8,299 bases of DNA, taken from NCBI GenBank assembly GCA_964513075.1, contig CAZELR010000120.1, positions 1-8,299 on the forward strand. Direction: 5' to 3'. Positions 1 to 4,434 of the stretch are shown here, piece by piece. Each line of letters starts with the position of its first letter. Position 1 is the first letter of the stretch. A model generated the notes under the pieces. The model did not search any database, was not told the DNA's origin, and was given only the letters and a program-made list of their open reading frames with translations. The stretch is from DAOUBP01 sp964513075 (GTDB lineage: Bacteria; Chloroflexota; Anaerolineae; CG2-30-64-16). A program made the translations under genes and the position numbers.

Positions 1-324
1 GTCATCGTCCATCTCCTCGATCGGCGCCACCTTGAGCGCGCCGCCAGCATAGTTGATGAGGAAGTCGATCCTCCCGAAGGTGTCGAGCGTTTCCTTGAGC
101 GCGCGCTGCCAGGTTTCCGGCTTGGTCACGTCGGCCGCGAAGGCGACGACCTGCGAACCGGCTGCCCTGCAGACGGCGGCAGTGGCCTCGAGGGCCTTCT
201 CGTTGAGGTCGATCATGACGAGGCCTACCTGGTCAGCCGCGGCGAATAGTTCTGCCGTGGCCTTCGCGAACCCGGAGCCGACGCCCGTGATGACCGCCAC
301 CTTTCCCTTCAGAGACTCAGCCAT
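1..324 (-). CDS. Short-chain dehydrogenase/reductase (SDR), N-terminal 108 residues, runs off the left edge
   Basis: Only the first 108 codons are present, so the catalytic Tyr-x-x-x-Lys and the substrate pocket are outside the window. The visible part is a Rossmann fold. The dinucleotide loop reads TGVGSGFAKA (T13-A22), with Ala20 where classical SDRs usually have the third glycine. Asp39 ends beta-2 (VMIDLN), which in this family favours NAD(H) over NADP(H). D65 lies in the FAADVT segment. INYAGG (90-95) replaces the usual NNAG. The ATG at 324 is supported by a strong Shine-Dalgarno, AAGGAGGTA, at 331-339. The gene follows the PanB-like gene by 47 nt on the same strand and is probably the last visible gene of the operon. 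The family oxidises or reduces alcohols, sugars, hydroxyacids and similar compounds; the substrate is unknown. In a BMC operon it could interconvert a carbonyl and an alcohol. No encapsulation-type N-terminal helix is seen. Confidence 0.93.
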   Translation of the reverse strand, partial: MAESLKGKVAVITGVGSGFAKATAELFAAADQVGLVMIDLNEKALEATAAVCRAAGSQVVAFAADVTKPETWQRALKETLDTFGRIDFLINYAGGALKVAPIEEMDDD

Positions 325-352
325 GAACTCTACCTCCTTGTATGCTGTCCTT

Positions 353-376
353 GGTTAGACTATTGGTTAGTCTATT
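353..376 (-). repeat. 12-bp tandem duplication spanning the stop codon of the PanB-like gene
   Basis: On the sense strand AATAGACTAACC is followed directly by AATAGTCTAACC, two 12-bp copies with one mismatch. The TAG stop of the upstream gene (372-374) lies in the first copy. The junction also forms a small inverted repeat, AGACTA/TAGTCT (357-362 and 368-373). No T-tract follows, so it is not a terminator. It most likely arose by slippage. Confidence 0.6.
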
Positions 377-1235
377 GTTTGAGTTGCTGCAACAGCTTGG
401 TCAACTCGCCATCCTCGATCTGGTAGGTGTGCTCCGGCGCGGGATAGACGCCGGTCTCCACTTCCCGGCGGAAGACGCCCAAGGCATCTACGGTGACCTT
501 CGCCAGGTCGGCGTAGACCTTCAGGAAACGCGGGGCGAGCTCCTTGTAGAGCCCCAACATGTCCTGGGTCACGAGCGCCTGGCCGTCGCAGTCTGCACCC
601 GAGCCGATCCCGATGGTTGGGATGTCGAGGCTCTGGGTGAGAATGCGGCCCAATCGGTCAGGCAGGCATTCCAGGATCAGCGCAAAAGCGCCGTTGTTCG
701 CCATCTCGACCGCGTCGGCGATGATCTGGCGAGCCGAAGTGGCGTCGCGGCCAGGCAGGTTGATGCGGCCGGCGCTGACGATCTTCTGCTTGGTCACTCC
801 AACGTGCCCCATCACCGGGATGCCCGCGGCAGTGATGCTGCCAATCCACGACGCCTCACGCGAGGTCCCTTCGAAATGGACGCCGTCCGCGCCGCCTTCC
901 TTCATCAGCCGCGTGGCAGTGCGCAGGGCATCTTCCGGGCTGTTGTAGGAGCCAAACGGCAGGGTAGTCACGACCATGCTGCGTTTGACGCCATTGCGCA
1001 CCGCGCGCGTGTGGTAGATCATCTCTTCCACCGTGACCGAGACCGCCTCGGGACGGCCGTCGCCCACTGTACCCACCGCATCGCTGACCAGCACCAGGTC
1101 CACCCCGGCCTGATCGATGAAGGAGGCCATCGGCGCATCGTAGGCCGTCAACATGGTGATTTTTTGGCCCTTGTTCTTCTTGGCCCGGAGGCTCGATGCT
1201 GTGACTTTGGGCTGTGTGCTCACTTTTTCACTCAA
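372..1235 (-). CDS. PanB-family (ketopantoate hydroxymethyltransferase-like) enzyme with altered active site
   Basis: The protein (287 aa) aligns over its length with PanB, the (beta/alpha)8 enzyme that moves a hydroxymethyl group from methylene-tetrahydrofolate to 3-methyl-2-oxobutanoate in pantothenate synthesis. Family landmarks are TAYDAP (30-35), YHTRAVRNG (74-82), LPFGSY (92-97), GHVGVT (143-148), ILECLP (187-192), PTIGIGSG and ETGVYPAPEHTY. Against E. coli PanB, Asp45, Glu114, His136 and Glu181 are kept as D52, E122, H144 and E189. However, metal ligand Asp84 is T91, Lys112 is H120, Ser46 is A53, and the YKVQGR segment is INLPGR. A true pantothenate role is therefore doubtful, and a related aldol or retro-aldol reaction is more likely. 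The C-terminus is longer than in E. coli and ends in an amphipathic stretch (LTKLLQQLKQ). The open frame starts at a TTG overlapping the upstream shell gene by 8 nt; the in-frame GTG at 1223 is an alternative. Either implies translational coupling. Family assignment is firm; function is not. Confidence 0.9.
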   Translation of the reverse strand: MSEKVSTQPKVTASSLRAKKNKGQKITMLTAYDAPMASFIDQAGVDLVLVSDAVGTVGDGRPEAVSVTVEEMIYHTRAVRNGVKRSMVVTTLPFGSYNSPEDALRTATRLMKEGGADGVHFEGTSREASWIGSITAAGIPVMGHVGVTKQKIVSAGRINLPGRDATSARQIIADAVEMANNGAFALILECLPDRLGRILTQSLDIPTIGIGSGADCDGQALVTQDMLGLYKELAPRFLKVYADLAKVTVDALGVFRREVETGVYPAPEHTYQIEDGELTKLLQQLKQ

Positions 1236-1563
1236 CCACTGCGGGCAAGATCGCCTCGAGATCGAGGTGTGGGCTGGGCAGGATGCGCACTGAGACGACC
1301 TGCCCGATGCGCCGGCCGGCCTGTGCGCCGGCTTCGAGCGCCGTGCGCACCGCGCCGACGTCCCCGCGCACCATGACGGTCATATAGCCGCCGCCGATGG
1401 CCCGCCGATTCATCAGTTTGACGTTGGCGGCCTTCACCATGGCGTCGGCTGCCTCGATGCACGCCACCAGCCCTTTGGTTTCAATCATGCCCAGGGCCCG
1501 CATCCCGGGGTCGATGCCCTCATCGCCCAGGATCGCGTCTTCGTTGATGGATGTGTCTGCCAT
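1228..1563 (-). CDS. BMC-H hexameric microcompartment shell protein (second copy)
   Basis: This 111-residue protein carries one canonical BMC domain (about 22-100): LGMIETKGLVACIEAADAM, then a strand and the pore loop AIGGGY (55-60), then MTVMVRGDVGAVRTALEAG. Such proteins form flat hexamers that tile the shell facets, and the pore loop lines the central channel. Here it reads I-G-G-G-Y where PduA-type proteins have K-I-G-S-G. An acidic leader of about 20 residues precedes the domain and is absent from the paralog at 2915-3235. The frame stays open back to 1644, but the ATG at 1563 is chosen because an AAGGAA Shine-Dalgarno (1571-1576) lies 7 nt upstream and the extra residues would overlap the BMC-P gene. 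It starts 4 nt after the BMC-P stop, and its own stop overlaps the PanB-like start, so it is tightly coupled on both sides. Confidence 0.96.
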   Translation of the reverse strand: MADTSINEDAILGDEGIDPGMRALGMIETKGLVACIEAADAMVKAANVKLMNRRAIGGGYMTVMVRGDVGAVRTALEAGAQAGRRIGQVVSVRILPSPHLDLEAILPAVVE

Positions 1564-1567
1564 GCGT

Positions 1568-1867
1568 TTATTCCTTTCTGTAAGCAACGTAAGCAACGTC
1601 CCCGTCAATCTGCAGGGAGTCCAGAATCCCAATGATCGCCGCATCTACCGGCGATGCGTTTCCTCCGGCGGCCACGCGGGCTGAGCTGCCCTGGCTGACC
1701 ACCACCAACTCCCCTGCGCCTGCGCCGACCAGATCCAGGGCCAGGAACGGCTCGCCGTTGACCACACCGTGGCCGTCGGCTGGACTGACCACCAGGAGCT
1801 TGCTTGATTTCAGCGTCTCCAGCTTCACGCTGGCGACCGCCGCACCACTCACTTTGGCGATGAGCAT
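1568..1867 (-). CDS. BMC-P pentameric vertex protein (EutN/CcmL family)
   Basis: The 99-residue protein has the EutN/CcmL pattern throughout: an N-terminal strand MLIAKVSGAAVAS, the LLVVSPADG segment (29-37), FLALDLVGAGAGELVVVSQG (41-60), the SSAR turn, then SPVDAAIIGILD (72-83). GAGxGE followed by a hydrophobic strand and GSSAR is diagnostic for the family. Family members assemble as pentamers that cap the vertices of the polyhedral shell. One such gene alongside BMC-H and BMC-T genes gives the minimal parts list for a closed shell. The ATG is preceded by AGGAGAGG (1874-1881), and the gap to the upstream gene is only 18 nt. Confidence 0.96.
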   Translation of the reverse strand: MLIAKVSGAAVASVKLETLKSSKLLVVSPADGHGVVNGEPFLALDLVGAGAGELVVVSQGSSARVAAGGNASPVDAAIIGILDSLQIDGDVAYVAYRKE

Positions 1868-1885
1868 TTCGATCCTCTCCTGAAG

Positions 1886-2269
1886 CTACCCGCGCCCCTG
1901 CTTGCCCGCGAGCTGTCTCACCGCGCCAACCAGGTCATCCACCACCGGGGTGTTGCCAGCGCGTTGGGTTGGGGCGCCGCCGCTCGTAGCCGGGCCGCTG
2001 GACAAGGCGCCATGCTGGCAGCCCTTGGGCCTGGCGCCTGAAGGGGTCCCCTGTGTCACAGGCGCGGCGTAGACCGCCGCAGGCCTGGGGCCCAAGACGA
2101 GCTTGATGCCCACCTGCGCCGCCACGTCGCGCGCCAGGTCAGTTAGCACGGTATTCTCGTCCGCCATCAGTTCGCGGATGCCCTGGGCGGCGAGAGCTTC
2201 GATGTCTTCTGCGGAATAAAACGTCTTCACGTTGCGCACCTCTCCCAGCAGGGGGGTTTCGACTTGCAA
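1886..2269 (-). CDS. Small BMC-associated protein with EutQ/EutT-like N-terminal module, disordered linker and C-terminal helix
   Basis: No enzyme family is recognised in this 127-residue protein. Three parts can be seen. Residues 16-60 (FYSAEDIEALAAQG ... TVLTDLARDVAAQVGIKLV) follow the pattern that opens EutQ and EutT, with an Ile/Leu-rich helix, a strand, an L-T-x-x-A-R-D/E core and a final G-I-x-I strand. Residues 61-106 are rich in Gly, Pro, Ala, Ser and Thr and look disordered. Residues 108-124 (PVVDDLVGAVRQLAGKQ) form a short amphipathic helix like the encapsulation peptides that dock cargo on the inner shell face. It sits between BMC-T and BMC-P genes, so a scaffold or cargo-adaptor role is inferred. 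The start is a TTG 3 nt after the BMC-T stop, with AGGGA upstream; a GTG at residue 14 (2230), preceded by GGGAGAGG, is a credible alternative. Confidence 0.8.
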   Translation of the reverse strand: MQVETPLLGEVRNVKTFYSAEDIEALAAQGIRELMADENTVLTDLARDVAAQVGIKLVLGPRPAAVYAAPVTQGTPSGARPKGCQHGALSSGPATSGGAPTQRAGNTPVVDDLVGAVRQLAGKQGRG

Positions 2270-2272
2270 GGA

Positions 2273-2902
2273 TTATCCCTGGCTTTTGCCTGGCGCTTTT
2301 CCGCTCAAGCTGCTGATCGCCTGGATGGCCGCGTCGCGCGCGACCTTCACCGCGGATTCGGTGCCCGCTAGATAAAGGCGGCCGAAGCGGCCCGACGGCG
2401 AGTAATGCACCAGGGTGATGTCGGCCGCTTTCTCCGCTTCGTTCGCGGCCAAGATGACATAGGCCGCCGGCGCAACTTCGATCACGCAGAGCGTCTGGCC
2501 TTTCAGCAGCAGTCCGCCCCGACTCGTCTGATTTACCAACTGCGCCTCGTAGGCGTCCACGTTGGTCACCATCTTCACCGAGACCACATCCGGCTTCCAG
2601 CGGTCAGCTTCAGTCAGGCCAAAGCGTGCCAACGCGGACTGGCCGGCCACCTTGACAGCTTCCTGGAAGAAGCCGTGGATTTCCAGCGTGCCGTACTCGC
2701 GCTCGACCCGCAGCGAGCCGGGCCGCACCTCAGTGGTTTTGAGCGCAGCGTCCAGCATCTCGTACACGTCGCTGGCGGGAGCCAGCTCCATGAAGACTTC
2801 GGCCATTCCCTCCACCGGGACATCGCCCTGCAGAAGGACACCGGTCAGCGCGGCGTACTGCGGCTGCATCGCATCAATGAGAACATAGGTCCTGAGTTCC
2901 AT
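2273..2902 (-). CDS. Tandem-domain BMC shell protein (BMC-T), probably permuted
   Basis: The 209-residue protein has two BMC-like halves. The C-terminal half is clear: TLCVIEVAPAAYVILAANEA (137-156), then DITLVHYSPSGRFGRLYLAG (161-180), then a helix to about 199. The N-terminal half is more diverged but parallel: EVFMELAPASDVYEMLDAAL (35-54), RPGSLRVEREYGTLEIHG (60-77), then FQEAVKVAGQSAL. About 35 residues precede the canonical first strand in each half (1-34 and 102-136), which suggests the circularly permuted arrangement of EutL- or PduB-type trimers. Such proteins form pseudohexameric trimers and often carry larger or gated pores. No Cys cluster for an Fe-S centre of the PduT type is present. 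It starts 12 nt after the tandem TGA TGA stops of the upstream BMC-H gene, with AGGGA as the Shine-Dalgarno. Confidence 0.88.
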   Translation of the reverse strand: MELRTYVLIDAMQPQYAALTGVLLQGDVPVEGMAEVFMELAPASDVYEMLDAALKTTEVRPGSLRVEREYGTLEIHGFFQEAVKVAGQSALARFGLTEADRWKPDVVSVKMVTNVDAYEAQLVNQTSRGGLLLKGQTLCVIEVAPAAYVILAANEAEKAADITLVHYSPSGRFGRLYLAGTESAVKVARDAAIQAISSLSGKAPGKSQG

Positions 2903-2914
2903 ATCGTTCCCTCA

Positions 2915-3235
2915 TCAGTCTGCGAGCGCTCGCACGACCTTCGTCGGGCCGCGGTAGAGCAGCTTTTCGGTCAGGGCGTGCGGCCGGGCGATGACGTGCG
3001 CGGCCACCAGTTCGCCGGCCCGCTTCGCCGCAGACACCCCCGCGTCCACCGACGCCTGGACCGCGCCGATCTCGCCGCGCACCATGAGAGTCACGTAGCC
3101 GCCGCCGATCTCTTCCTGCACCAGCAGCTTGACGTAGGCTACCTTGCTCATGGCGTCGGCGGCTTCGATGGAGGCCACCAGCCCTCGGGTCTCAACCATA
3201 CCTAACGCAGAAGTTTGCAGATTTGTTCTGGCCAT
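2915..3235 (-). CDS. BMC-H hexameric microcompartment shell protein (first copy)
   Basis: A single BMC domain fills this 106-residue protein: LGMVETRGLVASIEAADAMS (11-30), KLLVQE, the pore loop EIGGGY (42-47), VTLMVRGEIGAVQASVDAG, then AAKRAGELVAAHVIARPH. It is closely similar to the second BMC-H at 1228-1563 and shares the IGGGY pore, but lacks that protein's acidic leader and has its own basic tail (YRGPTKVVRALAD). It would be a facet-forming hexamer. The ATG at 3235 has the best ribosome site in the shell block, AAAGGAGG (3245-3252), and a hairpin just upstream (3257-3278). Both fit a need for high expression of the main shell tile. It ends in two adjacent TGA stops. Confidence 0.97.
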   Translation of the reverse strand: MARTNLQTSALGMVETRGLVASIEAADAMSKVAYVKLLVQEEIGGGYVTLMVRGEIGAVQASVDAGVSAAKRAGELVAAHVIARPHALTEKLLYRGPTKVVRALAD

Positions 3236-3256
3236 GAATCCATGCCTCCTTTGAGT

Positions 3257-3278
3257 GCCTGCGACCGAAATCGCAGGC
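3257..3278 (-). promoter_or_regulatory. Perfect 8-bp stem-loop ahead of the shell block
   Basis: GCCTGCGA, a 6-nt loop and TCGCAGGC pair exactly. The stem sits in the 67-nt gap between the HUMPS-like gene and the first BMC-H gene, just upstream of the strong AAAGGAGG ribosome site. No T-run follows on either strand, so intrinsic termination is unlikely. An mRNA processing or 5'-end stabilising element that uncouples shell from enzyme levels is the most reasonable reading; this is inference. Confidence 0.5.
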
Positions 3279-3302
3279 TGCTATGCCGTCCTGCTGAAGC
3301 GG

Positions 3303-4406
3303 CTACGACTCTCGCAAAATCCGATCAGCCACGCCGACCCCGGCGTTGACATCTAGTTGGCAGCCCATCTGGCGCAGGGCGTTCCCGGTGGCGCTCAGCA
3401 GTTCAATCACGCTGTTCGCCGTGAGGTTGCCCAGGCGGGCCGGATCAAGGAAGAAAACCGCATCGGAAATCCGGCCAAAGGCCTCGCTGCGGCCATACGC
3501 CTGCGCCAGGCGTTGCGATAGCTCAACCGCGTTGACCCCGGCCGGGCAGTGAATCTGCGTTTGGGTGTTCCAGCAGAAACGCTGTGGGGAGTCGCACCCC
3601 GGACATTCGCGGCCATCCACCGTGAGGAGCAAGCCCATCTCGCTGATGCCCCAGCGCACCGCTTTGGCCGCATTCTCGGCCACGGAGGTCGCCGTAGCCT
3701 TGCCGCCGGCGTAACTGGGATTCACGATCGGCATGTATGCCGCCTCGTCGCCACCCCACAGCCGTTGCATCTCGGCGCGGAAGGCATGCGCCGCCGCACG
3801 GGGGTCGGCCGTCTCGCGAATGCCGCGGCCGCAGATCACCACCGACACCGGAAGCGGTTGGAAGAAAGGCAGCTTGTCGGTCGTAATGCCGCCGGTCACA
3901 GTGACCTTGAAGCCCATGTCAATAAGCTGGCGGATCGTGGTGCGGTCATCCTCCACCCACTGGCGGTTGGCGGTCTGCTCGTCCCAGCCGCGGTGGTAAA
4001 CCATTCGCTCGACACCGATCTGTCGCCACTCTTTGGCGGAGCCGATAATGTCGCGCACGCCGGTAAGCTCCATCAGCATCTCTTTGCCCATCTTGCGGGC
4101 CATCTCGAGTGCTTGCTCCACCGTCGCCAGCGCCGCGCCGCCGATCACGGTCATCATGTCCGCGCCGGCATCGAATGCCATCTTGGCTTCCAGCCCGCCC
4201 ACATCCGGCGACTTGAAATCCGCCAGAATCAGCTTATCGGGCATGATCTCCCGCATCGAGCGGATAGCCTCCAACCCCGAAGCCTTGCACAACGGGGTGC
4301 CGATTTCGATGATGTCTACTTCGGGCGCTACTTTCATCGCCATGGCAAGCGCCGGCGGCGTTGAAATGTAGTCCATCGCGATTTGCAGCAGCGGTACCGG
4401 GCTCAT
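3303..4406 (-). CDS. HUMPS-family (3-keto-L-gulonate-6-P decarboxylase/hexulose-6-P synthase-like) domain fused to an unknown Cys-containing domain
   Basis: Residues 1-218 match the orotidine-monophosphate-decarboxylase-like HUMPS suprafamily and resemble UlaD most: LLQIAMD, EVDIIEIGTPLC, ADFKSPD, MELTG, VYHRGWDEQ, MGFKVTVTGG and VICGRGIRE. Catalytic positions are kept: D12, E34, D63, K65 and D68, with the phosphate loop around G193-R194. Family members either decarboxylate 3-keto-L-gulonate 6-phosphate (UlaD, SgbH) or condense formaldehyde with ribulose 5-phosphate (HPS). E113 and T171 look UlaD-like, but the position of UlaD Arg139 is W141, so the substrate is open. The typical family length is about 215; here about 150 residues follow, containing C268-x2-C271, C278, H286-C287 and an alpha-helical tail. 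I do not recognise this extension; a metal site is possible. The ATG at 4406 has GGAGAT upstream (4412-4417) and a 28-nt gap to the E2 stop. It sits between the dehydrogenase genes and the shell genes. Confidence 0.88.
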   Translation of the reverse strand: MSPVPLLQIAMDYISTPPALAMAMKVAPEVDIIEIGTPLCKASGLEAIRSMREIMPDKLILADFKSPDVGGLEAKMAFDAGADMMTVIGGAALATVEQALEMARKMGKEMLMELTGVRDIIGSAKEWRQIGVERMVYHRGWDEQTANRQWVEDDRTTIRQLIDMGFKVTVTGGITTDKLPFFQPLPVSVVICGRGIRETADPRAAAHAFRAEMQRLWGGDEAAYMPIVNPSYAGGKATATSVAENAAKAVRWGISEMGLLLTVDGRECPGCDSPQRFCWNTQTQIHCPAGVNAVELSQRLAQAYGRSEAFGRISDAVFFLDPARLGNLTANSVIELLSATGNALRQMGCQLDVNAGVGVADRILRES

Positions 4407-4434
4407 CGGTTATCTCCGTTCATGGTTACAAAGT

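Noticed and set aside
372..1235. Naming this gene panB outright
   Set aside because: Family membership is clear, but three positions equivalent to E. coli PanB active-site residues are changed and the gene sits in a shell operon, so the symbol would overstate the function.
342..1376. Long plus-strand open frame (344 codons) opposite the PanB-like and BMC-H genes
   Set aside because: It overlaps two confidently identified minus-strand genes, and its Arg/Ala/His-rich translation matches no family. It is an antisense shadow typical of GC-rich DNA. The same applies to 2405-3205, 3549-4364, 5710-6186 and 6937-7656 on the plus strand.
1564..1644. 27-residue upstream extension of the second BMC-H protein
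   Set aside because: It would lie inside the BMC-P gene, and the extra sequence has no shell-protein character. The ATG at 1563 has a good ribosome site 7 nt upstream.
3257..3278. Intrinsic terminator splitting the operon
   Set aside because: The stem is perfect but only 8 bp and is followed by ACTCAAAGG rather than a T-run, then immediately by the next gene's ribosome site.
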